Of a stretch of DNA of 64,000 nucleotides, positions 16,990-26,721 are shown piece by piece. The translations under genes were made by a program, and so were the position numbers. The stretch is from Streptomyces diastatochromogenes. GTDB lineage: Bacteria > Actinomycetota > Actinomycetes > Streptomycetales > Streptomycetaceae. The stretch spans positions 2,170,001 through 2,234,000 of the forward strand of contig JAPTYK010000001.1 in NCBI GenBank assembly GCA_026913215.1. The letters are read 5' to 3'. The notes beneath the pieces were generated by a model. That model saw nothing but the letters and a program-made list of their open reading frames with translations, did no database searches and was not told the DNA's origin. Each line of letters begins with the position of its first letter. Within the stretch, counting starts at the first letter, position 1.

Positions 16990-17622
16990 ATGACGAGCGT
17001 GTTCGGCCTTGCCCCGAGCGTCCCCGTGGTCCCCGTCGTCGTGATCGAGGACGCCGCCGACGCCGTGCCGCTGGCGCGGGCCCTGGTCGCGGGCGGGCTG
17101 CCGCTGGTCGAGGTCACCCTGCGGACCCCGGCCGCGCTCGACGCCCTCCGCGCGATCACGGCCGAGGTGCCGGAGGCGGTCGTCGGCGCGGGGACCGTCG
17201 TCTCTGCGGCCGGGGCCGCCGACGCGGTGGGCGCCGGGGCGCGGTTCCTGGTCAGCCTGGGTGGACCGAGCGGCTGCTCGGCGCGATGCGGGACTCGGGC
17301 GTGCCGTTCCTGCCGGGGGTGTCAACGGCCTCGGAGGTGGTGGCCCTCCTGGAGCGCGGGGTGACGGACATGAAGTTCTTCCCGGCCGAGGCGGCGGGCG
17401 GCGTCCCGTACCTCGCGTCCCTCGCGGGCCCGCTCCCCGGGCCCGTTTCTGCCCCACGGGCGGCATCTCCCCGCCTCCGCCCCGCCTACCTCGCCCTGCC
17501 GAACGTCGGCTGCGTCGGCGGTACGTGGATGCTGCCGCCGGACGCCTCGCGGCCCGCGACTGGGCGCGGGTGGAGGCGCTGGCGCGGGGGCGGCGGGGCT
17601 GCGGGCGCCGGTCAGGACGTGA
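16990..17622 (+). CDS. eda: KDPG/KHG aldolase (class I)
   Basis: About 210 residues. It cleaves 2-keto-3-deoxy-6-phosphogluconate to pyruvate and glyceraldehyde-3-phosphate in the Entner-Doudoroff or uronate route. VEVTLRTPAALDALRAI contains the catalytic Glu, VVGAGTV follows, and VTDMKFFPAEAAGG contains the Schiff-base Lys. FCPTGGIS and LPNVGCVGGTWM close the barrel. Frameshifts near 17262, 17450 and 17545. An in-frame ATG at 16981 is an alternative, and AGGAT favours 16990. No dehydratase (edd) is adjacent. The 3' end overlaps the convergent GNAT gene. Confidence 0.85.
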
Positions 17623-18407
17623 ACCTCACGCCGAGGTGGTCGGTGACGGGGCGGTAGCCGAGGCGCTGGTAGAGGGCGTTGCTGGTGGGGTTGGCGAGGT
17701 CCGTGAAGAGGAGGACCCGCGCGACTCCGGCTTCCCGGGCGGCGCGGCTGACCGCCTCGGTGGCGCCGGCCGCGTAGCCCCGGCCGCGCTCGGCGGGCGG
17801 GGTGTGGACGAGGTGGACGCGGGCCTGGCCCTCGATCGCGCGGGAGACGGCGGCCATGGAGACCGGGCGGCCGTCGGGGGCCTCCCAGAGCCACAGTCGT
17901 CCCTCGGAGGTCCGCTCGGTGACGAAGGCGGTGTAGTCCTCGGCGGGCTCCTCGCCGATGGCCGCCACGAACTCACGGGTCCAGGCGGCGACGAGCGGGA
18001 CGTCGGCCCCGGTGGCGAGCCTGGCGCGGCCCTCCGGGGCGGGGTCCGGCGGGGTCAGCTCGCCGAGCCGGAAGAGCCGCATGCGGCTGATGGGTGCCCA
18101 GGGGCGTCCGGTGGCCTCCGCGTACGCCTCGACGGCGGCGGTCTCGCCCCGTACCTCCGTCGGCTCCTCGCCCCGGGGAACACCAGCGCGCCAGCCGCCT
18201 CCTCCGGCATCGCCCCGAGGGAGGGCATGCCGGGCGACGGGACGACGAGGACGCCGGTGACCCGCCCGTCCGCCTCCGCCCACCAGCCGAGCCGCCCGGC
18301 GGTGTCCATCAGCGTGAGCACGGCGGTGTTGCGGGCGGCCTCGGCCGCGAGATGCTCGCGGCGGCCGCCCGGAAGACGGCGGGACTGTCGGTGAAGGACC
18401 AGGTCAT
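17612..18407 (-). CDS. GNAT-family N-acetyltransferase
   Basis: About 265 residues with a C-terminal GNAT fold. Motif A is VHLVHTPPAERGRGYAAGATEAVS (acetyl-CoA pyrophosphate loop RGRGYA), followed by VARVLLFTDLANPTSNALYQRLGY, the usual motif B ending. The N-terminal half (LTLMDTAGRLGWWAEADGRV) resembles a divergent first GNAT domain. Frameshifts lie near 18362 and 18178. The ATG at 18407 opens MTWSFTDSPAVFRAAA. Acceptor substrate unknown. Confidence 0.75.
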
Positions 18408-18466
18408 GCGGGCGATGATGGTACGGGGACGGGGCCCGCCGCCATCGGTTTGCGCGCTGCGGCGGG

Positions 18467-20115
18467 CTATCGCAGGTGCGAGGTGTCGTTGAGGAGCCGT
18501 ACGGAGGCGTTGCCGTCGGCGTAGTACGCCACGGCCGAGATCGAGGCCGCCGACAGCTCCATCCGGAACAGCGACTCCGGCGGGGCGCCGAGCGCGAGCC
18601 GGACCAGCGTCTTGATCGGCGTGACGTGGGTGACGAGGAGGACCGTGCGGCCCGCGTACGCGGCGGCCAGCCGGTCCCGTGCGGCGGCGACGCGCCGGGT
18701 GACGGTCGCGAAGCTCTCGCCCCGCCGGTCGGCGCGGCCTTCGCCGAGGCCAGCCAGGCGTCCAGGTCCTCGGGTACCGCTCCCGGACCTCCCCGAACGT
18801 CAGGCCCTCCCACGCCCCGAAGTCCGTCTCCCGCAGCCCCTGCTCGATCCGCACGTCGAGCCCCAGCCGGGCCGCGACGGCCCCGGCGGTCTGCCGGCAG
18901 CGCGTGAGCGGCGAGCTCACGATCTCCTGGATCGTGCCGCGCGCCGCCAGCGCCTCCGCCACGGCCTCCGCCTGCCGCAGCCCCGCCGCCGACAGCTCCG
19001 GGTCACTCCCCACTCCCCGAGAACCGCTTCTCGGGCGTCAACGCCGTCTCCCCGTGCCGAAGCAGCACGAAGGTCGCGGGCGCCCCATGTCGGGTGCGGC
19101 CCAGCCCTGACGGGGGGCGGGGGCTGGGCAGGGGCGGTGGGGTGGGTCCCGTGCTGCGGTGAGGGAGCCTGGGCGGGCGCGGTGGTGTCGGCCCCATGCG
19201 GTGCGGGGGCCTGGGCGGGCGCGATGGTGCCGCCCCGTGCCGCGGTGCGGCCGGTGGCTGGGTGCGGGCCTCGTGGCCCGTCGGGGCCAGGGCGGCCGCC
19301 TCGGCCTCGAAGTCGCCGGAGGCCACCGAGGCCGCGAGGGCCTCCTCGGCGGCGAACAGGCCGTCGTCCGGGCCGGTGTCCGGGGTCGCCGGGCGCGCCA
19401 CGGCGCCCGGCCAGGAGCCCGGGGCGGAACCGGTCGGCGCGCCCGGCCGGGTCTCGGCGGCCGGGCCCGTCGCCGTGCCCGGCCAGGAGCCCGTGCCCGT
19501 ACCACCGGTTCCGGGGCCGCCGCCCGTGCCCGTACCGCCCGAGGCGGCCGCGGGTCCGGAGGAGGACGTCGCCAGTGCCGCGCGGGCTCGTGCCGCGCCC
19601 GCCGCCGCGTCGCCGGGCGGGCCCGACGGGGCGGGGTCGCGGCGTTGCGGGCGGCGGAGGCGTCGAGGGCGGCGGTGGAGGCAGAGGGCTGCCACTGACG
19701 GCCGCGCTTGCCCGCGTCCATCGCCTCGTTGGCGAGGCGGTCCGCGTGCTTGTTCCGCTCGCGGGGATCCACTCGTAGCGGACCCGGCCCGGGGAAGACG
19801 CGGGCGGCCTCGGCGGCGAGCGGCTTCATGTCCGGGTGCTTGATCTTCCAGCGGCCGGACATCTGCTCGACGACGAGCTTGGAGTCCATGCGGACGTGGA
19901 CGGCGGCGTCCGGGAACAGCTCCGGGCCGCCTTGAGGCCCGCGACCAGGCCCTTGTACTCGGCGACGTTGTTGGTCGCCACGCCGATGTACTCGGCGGCC
20001 TCCGCGAGCGTCTCGCCCGTCGCCGGGTCCAGGACCACGGCGCCGTAACCGGCGGGCCCCGGGTTGCCCTGGAGCCGCCGTCCGCCTCGACGATCAGCTC
20101 GCGTGAAGAGGTCAT
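18467..20115 (-). CDS. Bifunctional RNase HI / histidine (acid) phosphatase
   Basis: About 549 residues. The N-terminal RNase HI domain has the DGGSR metal motif (VEADGGSRGNPG after repair), MDSKLVVEQMSG and RNKHADRLANEA. The C-terminal phosphatase domain has LLRHGET, SPLTRCRQTA and VTHVTPIKT. The linker of roughly 170 residues is Gly/Pro/Thr-rich. This is the Rv2228c-type fusion, in which the phosphatase acts in the alpha-ribazole/CobC family. Several frameshifts. It starts one base into the zinc-ribbon stop (TAATG), third in the Nif3, zinc-ribbon, RNase H order known from mycobacteria. Confidence 0.9.
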
Positions 20116-20858
20116 TACAGGCCGGACTCCGCGGTGCGGACCAGGATGCGGCTGCAGTTCTCGCAGCGGACGACCTTGTCGGGCGCGGCGGCGCGGATCT
20201 CGTTCACCTCGGTGATGTCGAGCTCCAGGCGGCAGCCCTCGCAGCGGCGCTGGTGGAGCCGGGCCGCGCCGACGCCGCCCTGCTTCTCGCGCAGGCGGTC
20301 GTACAGCTTGAGGAGGTCCTCCGGGAGGGGCCCGGCGACGACCTCGCGCTCCTTGGCGACGGAGGCGGACTCGGTGTCCAGCTCGGCCTGGGCGGCGTCG
20401 CGGCGCGCGGTGGCGTCGTCCACCTTGCCCTGGACGGCGGCGACCCGCTCGGTCAGCTCGGCGAGGCGCTCCTGGGCGGACTCGCGGCGCTCCATGACCT
20501 CCAGGACGATCTCCTCCAGGTCGCCCTGGCGCTTGGCGAGGGAGACGATCTCGCGCTGGAGGTTCTCCAGGTCCTTCGGGGAGGAGACGGCGCCGGAGTC
20601 GAGGCGCTGCTGGTCGCGCGCGGCGCGCTGGCGGACCTGGTCGACGTCCTGCTCGGCCTTGGTCTGCTCGCGGCCGCAGTCGCTCTCCTCGGTCTGCGCG
20701 GCGACGAGCAGGTCGCGCAGCTGGGTGAGGTCCTTGGTCAGCGCCTCGATCTCGGCGTGCTCGGGCAGCGACTTGCGCTTGTGGGCGAGCTGCTGGAGGC
20801 GGACGTCCAGGGCCTGGACGTCGAGGAGGCGGATCTGGTCGGCGGGCGCGGCGTTCAG
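20115..20858 (-). CDS. Coiled-coil protein with C-terminal C4 zinc ribbon (DUF164 type), CTG start
   Basis: A 247-residue protein of long helices (LAHKRKSLPEHAEIEALTKD, VFERERE-like coiled coil to residue 190) ending in a zinc ribbon with CEGC and CENC pairs. It is the Rv2229c family, of uncertain function. No ATG, GTG or TTG lies at the family's normal start. CTG at 20858 encodes the first residue of LNAAPADQIRLLDV, has GGAG seven bases before it, and overlaps the Nif3 stop as CTGA in the place where ATGA is usual. Either CTG is used or a base is wrong. Confidence 0.85.
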   Translation of the reverse strand: MNAAPADQIRLLDVQALDVRLQQLAHKRKSLPEHAEIEALTKDLTQLRDLLVAAQTEESDCGREQTKAEQDVDQVRQRAARDQQRLDSGAVSSPKDLENLQREIVSLAKRQGDLEEIVLEVMERRESAQERLAELTERVAAVQGKVDDATARRDAAQAELDTESASVAKEREVVAGPLPEDLLKLYDRLREKQGGVGAARLHQRRCEGCRLELDITEVNEIRAAAPDKVVRCENCSRILVRTAESGL

Positions 20859-21672
20859 TTGGGGGCTCCAGAGGAAGTGTGGTGGGAGGACCAGGGGTCG
20901 GTGACCGTCTTCGAGACGTGGACGCGGAGGTCCCAGCCGTGGCGGTCGGAGATCGAGTCGAGCTGCGCGGCGGCCTGCTCGCACCAGGGCCATTCGGTGG
21001 CCCAGTGGGCGGCGTCGACCAGGCCCAGGGGCGACTGCTGGGTCGCCTCGGAGACCGGGTGGTGGCGCAGGTCGGCGGTGAGGAAGGCGTCGACGCCCGC
21101 GGCCCGTACGGCACCGAAGAGGCTGTCGCCGGAGCCGCCGCTGACGGCGACGCGGCGCAGGATCATGCCGGGGTCGCCGGCGACGCGGATGCCCTGCGCG
21201 GTGGCGGGCAGCCGCTTCGCGGCGCGGGCGGCGAACTCGGCGAGGGTCTCGGGGTGGTCGAGCTCGCAGATCCGGCCGAGGTTGTTCTCGGGGACGAGGG
21301 GCCGGTGACCCGGAGGCCGAGCGCGCCGGCGAGGGCGTCGGAGACGCCGGGGTCGGCGGTGTCGGCGTTGGTGTGCGCCACGTGGAGGGCGATGTCGTGC
21401 TTGATGAGGGTGTGCACGACGCGGCCCTTGAAGTGGCCGGCGGCGACCGTCGTCGTGCCGCGCAGGTAGAGCGGGTGGTGGGTGACGATCAGGTCGGCGC
21501 CGAGGGCGATCGCCTCGTCGGCGATGTCCTGGACGGGGTCGACGGCGAAGAGGACGCGGGTGACCTCGGCGTCGGGGTCGCCGCAGACCGTGCCGACGGC
21601 GTCCCACGACTCGGCCCGCTCTGGCGGCCAGAGGGCGTCGAGCGCGGCGATGACTTCAGACAGACGGGGCAC
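20855..21672 (-). CDS. Nif3-like dinuclear metal-centre protein
   Basis: About 272 residues of the Nif3/YbgI family (hexameric, dinuclear metal site, sometimes annotated GTP cyclohydrolase I type 2). Metal ligands are in THHPLYLRG, VAHTNADTA and the late HWATEW. Gly-rich VAVSGGSGDSL and FLTADLRHHPVSEA are typical. One frameshift near 21300. It is first of the three-gene operon with the zinc-ribbon and RNase H/phosphatase genes. In mycobacteria (Rv2230c) the function is unclear. Confidence 0.9.
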
Positions 21673-21719
21673 GAGGAAAGGCTACCTGGCCCCGCGCCCC
21701 GCCGTCCTGACCTGTGGAC

Positions 21720-21983
21720 AACCCGGCGCGACGACCCGGTCGGACGCCCGGCGGGACGACCCGGTCGGACGCCCGGCGGGACGACCCGGCAGGACAACCC
21801 GGCCGGATGACCCAGCTGGGCAACCAGGCCGGACGGCCCGGCAGGACGGCCCAGCAGGACAACCCGGCCGGATGACCCGACTGGGCAACCCGACCGGATG
21901 CCCCAGCTGGGCAACCAGGCCGGATGACCCAGCTGGGCGACCCGACCGGATGACCCGACTGGGCAACCCGGCCGGGCCACCCG
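21720..21983. repeat. Minisatellite of 25-26 bp units
   Basis: The 323 bp between Nif3 and the siderophore-binding gene are almost wholly a tandem array of about ten units. The first units have a 25-bp period (GACGACCCGG at 21730, 21755 and 21780). Later ones have a 26-bp period made of CGGATGACCCAGCT plus GGGCAACCAGGC variants. Each unit is itself two diverged half-units of 12-14 bp. No gene is supported in the array. Confidence 0.8.
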
Positions 21984-21995
21984 CCCCCGGGGGCG

Positions 21996-23032
21996 CTACT
22001 TCTTCACGAGGTATCCGCGCAGGTCGTCGAGGACGCTGTCCGCCGCCGTGACGCCGAGGCCGAGGTACCAGGTCTCGTCGGGGACGTCCTTGGCCTGCCC
22101 CGCCTTGACGGCCTTGAGGTTCTTCCAGAGCGGGTTGGCCTGGGCGGTGTCCTTCTTGGTGGCCTTGGCGTCGCCGTACACGCCGGTGAAGATCCAGTCG
22201 GCGTCGGCCTCGTCGATCCGCTCGGGGCTGACCTCGGCGGCCAGCTCGTCGATCTGCTGGTTCTTGGGCCGGGGCAGGCCGGCGTCCTCCAGGATCGTGC
22301 CGATGAAGGAGGCCTTGGCGTAGAGGCGGATCTTGCCGGGGAGGTAGCGGACCATCGAGACGGTGGGCTTGTTCGGACCGATGTCCGCGCCGAGCCGCTC
22401 GGCCTTGGTCTCGTACGCGGCGAGCTTCGCCTTCGCCTCGGCCGTCCTGTCGAGCGCGGCGGCGTTGAGGAGGTAGTTCTCCTTCCAGGTGAAGCCCGGA
22501 CGGATCGAGAACACGGTGGGCGCGATCTTCGACAGTTCGTCGTACTTGTCGGCGGCGCGCAGCTGGCTGCCGAGGATGAGGTCGGGCTGGAGGTTGGCGA
22601 TGGCCTCCAGGTTGAGGTTGTTGATGGTGCCGACGGACTTGGGGGCGCCGGCGTCCTTGGCCAGGTAGCCGGGGATGCCGTCGTCGCCCTCGGAGGGGGC
22701 GTAGCCGACGGGCTTGACGCCGAGGGAGACGACGTTGTCGAGCTCGCCGACGTCGAGGACGACGACCCGCTTGGGGGCGGCCTTGAGCTCGGTCGTGCCG
22801 AGGGCGTGGGTGAGGGTGCGGGGAACTGGCCGGGCCGGGCGTCGGTGCCCATGGCGGCGGTCTTGGCGGCGGCGTCGCCGAAGTCCTTGCCGCCGGTGGC
22901 GACGTCCTTCTTCTTGGCCGGCTCCTCCTTCCCGGCGGACCCGGAGGTCCCGTCGCCCCCTCCGCAGGCCGCGAGCGAGAGCGCGGCGGCGAGGGCGACG
23001 GCGGTGGCGGTGCCACGGCGGCGGAGGGACAT
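21996..23032 (-). CDS. Siderophore-binding ABC transporter lipoprotein
   Basis: About 345 residues of the FepB/FhuD class. A lipoprotein signal ends LAACGGG. After a linker come RVVVLDVGELDNVVSLGVKPVG, LNLEAIANLQPDLILGS, YDELSKIAPTV and a long C-lobe with VSMVRYLPGKIRLYAKASF. It captures ferric siderophores outside the membrane for an ABC permease, none of which is adjacent. AGGAG precedes the ATG at 23032. Frameshifts near 22820 and 22540. A DmdR-type iron box lies 57 bp upstream, so expression is presumably iron-repressed. Confidence 0.85.
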
Positions 23033-23088
23033 GAGAGGGCTCCTGTACGGGTCGTCCTGGCGCACCGCGACGGAGCCCCAGCTTCCAC

Positions 23089-23107
23089 TTAGGTTCGCCT
23101 TACCTTA
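23089..23107 (-). promoter_or_regulatory. Iron box (DmdR1/IdeR-type operator)
   Basis: TTAGGTTCGCCTTACCTTA matches the actinobacterial iron-box consensus TTAGGTTAGGCTCACCTAA at 15 of 19 positions and is nearly palindromic. It sits upstream of the siderophore-binding lipoprotein gene in the expected promoter region. Confidence 0.8.
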
Positions 23108-23250
23108 CTCACCACGGGCCACTTCAGCACACCCACCCCCTCCCCCTCAGCCGAACCGCCCCGGGGCCACCCTTATGTGTGAAGTGACCCCACTCGTGTT
23201 GTTCGGCTGGAAGTGCGAAAACTAGCTTCGTGGCCGGAGGTGACGAGTCG

Positions 23251-24385
23251 ATGACAGCGTGTGCCATCGAGACCACGGCCGAGGACGACGACCGCGCCGG
23301 ACTTCCCGGCGGCGACGGCGGCCGGCCGACGGGGTTCACGATCACGGCCAACGGCGCGTACGCGGCCAGGCTCGCGGGCGACGGTGACGCCCTGTACGTG
23401 GAGAGGTGGACCCTCGACGGCCCGGAGCCGTACGCCGTGCCGCTCCCCTCGGCCAGCCGGAGGAGGCGGGGACCCAGCTGCTGCCCCTCGCGGACGGCCG
23501 GGTCCTGGTCGCCCGCCGCGTCGACGGGCGGCGCAACACGTTCTCCTGCTCTACCCCACCGGACCGGCCACCGGCGAGCTCCAGCTCGGCGCCGTGGAGG
23601 CGCCGGGCTCCGAGCGCCTCGTCCTGCTCCCGCCCTCGCCGGACGGCATCTGCGCGTACGCGATGTGCGTCGGCCCCGGCACGACGACGCTGTGGCTGGT
23701 GGCGGGCGGGGCCTTCGGACCGGAGAAGGTGGCGGAGGTCAGGGGCCACTGCTCGGGCGGGGTCTGGCTCGACCGTACGGGCCGGATGCTCGCGCTCGAC
23801 CGGCGGCTCGACGGCGGTCCGGTGAAGGCGGTCGCCGTCGACCTGGAGCGGGCGGGGAGGTCACGCCGCTGCTCCAGATCACCGAGGAGAGCGACGACCG
23901 GCTGCTGCTCGCGGACCCGGACAGCGGGCTGCTCCTGATCCGCTCCGACGCCCCTCCCCGGGCCACGACCGGCTCGGCTGGGGCGTCCTCGGGAGCCTGC
24001 TGCCGGTGCGGTTCCCCGAGTGCCTGCGGCTCGACGACGCGGCGGTGACGCCGTTCGCGGTGCAGCCGGGGCAGGTGCTGATGCCGGAGAGCTGCGCGGT
24101 GGCGCTGCGGATCGACGCGGCGGCCGGCAGCTGGGTGGGCACCTGGCAGCCCTCGTCCCGCCGGATGGCCCAACTGGCGGCGCCCCAGGGCTGGCTGGCC
24201 GGGGCGGGCCTGTGGACGGCCGGGGCGTGCTGCGGCTGCCGTACGCGACGGCCGGGGCGCCCTGCGGCCTCGCCGCCCTGGAAGCGCCCCTGGAGCCGGA
24301 GCCCGAGCCCGAGCCCGGTCCCGGGCCGGCGGCCGTCGAGGAGCCCCGGGTGTGCCGCCCGGTGCCTTTGCAGCAGGCTCCCTGA
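23251..24385 (+). CDS. Unknown protein with propeller-like repeats, frameshifted
   Basis: About 378 residues starting MTACAIETTAEDDD, with GGAGG upstream of the ATG at 23251. The body alternates short strands and turns with repeated blocks such as LPLADGRVLVARRVDGRRN, LLPPSPDGICAYAMC and LADPDSGLLLIRSDAP, suggesting a beta-propeller or similar sheet repeat. A Glu/Pro run (LEPEPEPEPGPGP) lies near the C-terminus. Four or more frameshifts, each in a G/C run. No signal peptide. I do not recognise a named family. Confidence 0.55.
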
Positions 24386-24455
24386 CGGACCGCAAACCGG
24401 CTGGCTAGACTCTCCGCCGCACAGCAAGAGCACGACCAACGGGGTGAGTTCCAGC

Positions 24456-24590
24456 ATGTCCGAAGCAAGCACGCAGGGTGCGGAGTCGACCGGCTCCGGG
24501 AAGCACCGCGGTCAGTCGTCCCCGGCGGAGGACTCCACGTCCTCCCCGCACGGCCGGCACCGCCGCGAGGCCGAGGCCCACGCGCACTGA
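24456..24590 (+). CDS. Small hydrophilic protein, 44 residues
   Basis: It starts MSEASTQGAESTG and ends RREAEAHAH, entirely polar with Ser, Gly, Glu and His, so probably disordered. GGGGTGAG precedes the ATG. A strong terminator hairpin follows the stop within 10 bp, which supports a real short transcript. No function known. Confidence 0.5.
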   Translation: MSEASTQGAESTGSGKHRGQSSPAEDSTSSPHGRHRREAEAHAH

Positions 24591-24598
24591 GGCAGGAA

Positions 24599-24630
24599 CG
24601 AAGGGCCCCGGGTCTCCCCGGGCCCTTCGC
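24599..24630 (+). terminator. Intrinsic terminator hairpin
   Basis: A GC-rich hairpin, GAAGGGCCC...GGGCCCTTC, with one bulged C, centred near 24614. It lies between the small gene at 24456 and the convergent SDR operon, so it may serve both directions. Confidence 0.65.
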
Positions 24631-24654
24631 CCTTCCCCACCGCCACCCCGTGGC

Positions 24655-25597
24655 TCAGCCCTTCTTCAGCCCCAGCACCTCCGCTGCCGCGAACGTCTCG
24701 CCCGCCGGGCGGGACGCGTAGTGCGGGTCAGGAGGAGTCCAGCTCCTCGTAGGTGAAGACCTCCTTGGCCGTGTCGAACTTGGCCGCTACCTTGGGCCGG
24801 TCCACCACCGCGACCATCCCGCCGTGCACCACGAGCAGCTGCCCGTTGACCCCGGCCGCCGCCGGGGAGGCCAGATAGCCGACGAGCGGCGCCACGTGCT
24901 CCGGGGACAGCGGGTCGAGCTCGCCCTCGGCGGACGGCTCCGCGAAGCCCGCGAAGACGTCCTCGGTCATCCGGGTCCTGGCCCGCGGGCAGATCGCGTT
25001 CGCCGTCACCCCGTACCGGGCGAGCGCGAGCGCCGACGAGGTGGTCAGGCCCACGATGCCGCCCTTGGCCGCCGCGTAGTTGGGCTGGCCGGCCGAGCCC
25101 GCGAGGAAGGCCTCCGAGGAGGTGTTGACGATCCGGCCGTAGACGCCGGTCTCGCCCGCCTTGGCGCGGCCCCGCCAGTGCACCGCCGCGAAGTGGGTGG
25201 TGTTGAAGTGGCCCTTGAGGTGGACCCGTACGACCGAGTCCCACTCGTCCTCGCTCATCGAGAAGACCATCCGGTCGCGCAGGATGCCCGCGTTGTTGAC
25301 CAGGACGTCCAGCTTCCCGAACTCGGACACCGCCAGGTCCACCAGGGCCCGCGCCGTCTCGAAGTCGGAGACGTCGCCGAGGTGGGCGACCGCCCGGCCG
25401 CCCGCCGCGCGGATCTCGGCCGCGACCTCCTCGGCGGGCGCGGCGGAGGCCTCGCCCGAGCCGTCGCGGCCGGGCTGCCCGTAGTCGTTGACGACGACGG
25501 CGGCGCCGAGCCGGGCCAGTTCCAGGGCCTCGGCGCGGCCGAGACCGCGCCCGGCGCCGGTGACGATCGCGCTCAGCCCCTCAAGAGGCAGTGCCAT
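24655..25597 (-). CDS. SDR, 3-hydroxyacyl-CoA dehydrogenase-like (steroid-type)
   Basis: About 314 residues. TGAGRGLGRAEALELARLGA is the cofactor loop, VVVNDYGQ the acidic NAD-specific strand end, NNAGILRDRM and YAAAKGG the catalytic part. It resembles the Rv3548c-type SDRs of the mycobacterial cholesterol regulon. The frame breaks just before 24728. Adding one base extends it with DPHYASRPAGETFAAAEVLG to a TGA at 24655-24657, which matches longer homologues. GGAG precedes ATG 25597. Third gene of the operon with ADH and the MaoC hydratase. Confidence 0.8.
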
Positions 25598-25607
25598 CAC
25601 AGTCTCC

Positions 25608-26683
25608 TCAGATCTCGATGCAGGTACGGAGGGCCGCGCCGGTCCGCATCTGCTCCAGGGCCTCGTTGATGCCCGCCAGCGGCACCCGGTGGGTGATGAG
25701 CGACTCCAGGTCGATGCGGCCGGCCCGCCAGAGCGCGATGGCCCGCTCGTACGAACGGAGCACGTCCCCGCCTCCGTACATCGAGGGCAGGATCCGCTTC
25801 TCGTCGAAGAACAGCTCGAACATGTTGAGCTGGAGGTGGTCGTCGAGGGCGCCCGCGCCGACGACGCAGAGGGTGCCGCCGCGGCGGGTCGTCTCGTACG
25901 CGGTGCGCGCGGTGGCGGACTTGCCGACGACCTCGAAGACGTAGTCGAAGCCCTCGCCGCCGGTGATCCGCTGCTTGGCGTCGGCGAGCGCCTCCGGGAG
26001 ACGGCCTCGGTGGCGCCGAACCTCAGGGCGGCCTCGCGGCGGGACTCGACGGGGTCGACGGCGACGATCTGGGCGGCGCCCTGGAGCTTGGCGCCCTGGA
26101 TCGCGGAGATGCCGACGCCGCCGCAGCCGATGACGGCGACCGACGAACCGGCCTCCACCTTGGCCGTGTTGATGGCGGCGCCGAGGCCGGTGGTGACGCC
26201 GCAGCCGATGAGGGCGGCGATGTCGAAGGGCACGTCGTCGGGGATCGGCACGGCGCAGCCCGCGTCGACGACGACCTCCTCGGTGAAGGTGCCGGTGCCG
26301 GCGAAGCCGAAGACGTCGCCGCCGGGGCGCTTGAAGTTGGGGACTCCGGCGTTGAAGAACCCGGCCAGGCAGAGCTGGGTCTGACCGCGCCTGCAGGCGG
26401 GACAGCTGCCGCAGGCGGGCAGCCAGCAGAGCAGGACGCGCTGGCCCTGGGCGAGTCCGGTGACGCCGTCGCCGACGTCGAGGATCTCGCCGGCGCCCTC
26501 GTGGCCGGGGATGAACGGGGCGGGCTGCGGCAGGACGCCGCTCATCGCGGAGACGTCGGAGTGGCACAGGCCGGTGGCCCGCACCCGGATCTTCACCTTG
26601 CCCGGGCCGAAGCCCACCGCCTCGACGTCGTCGAGGACTTCGAGTTTGTCCTGGCCGATCTCGTGCAGTACGGCTGCGCGCAT
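25608..26683 (-). CDS. Zinc-dependent alcohol dehydrogenase (MDR, class III-like)
   Basis: About 358 residues. ATGLCHSDVSAMSG holds the catalytic-zinc Cys, GHEGAGEILDVGDGV the second ligand, and CGSCPACRRGQTQLC the structural-zinc cysteines. The Rossmann loop is VIGCGGVGISAIQGA. It is in the AdhD/mycothiol-dependent formaldehyde dehydrogenase branch that oxidises primary alcohols with NAD. One frameshift near 26000. GGAG precedes the ATG. It sits 10 bp upstream of the SDR gene and downstream of the MaoC hydratase. Confidence 0.85.
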
Positions 26684-26721
26684 GGTGCGGCTCCCATCAG
26701 GCGATCAGGCGATTCAGGTGA

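Noticed and set aside
21720..21983. CRISPR array
   Set aside because: The units are contiguous, without unique spacers, and vary gradually, as in a minisatellite. No cas genes are near.
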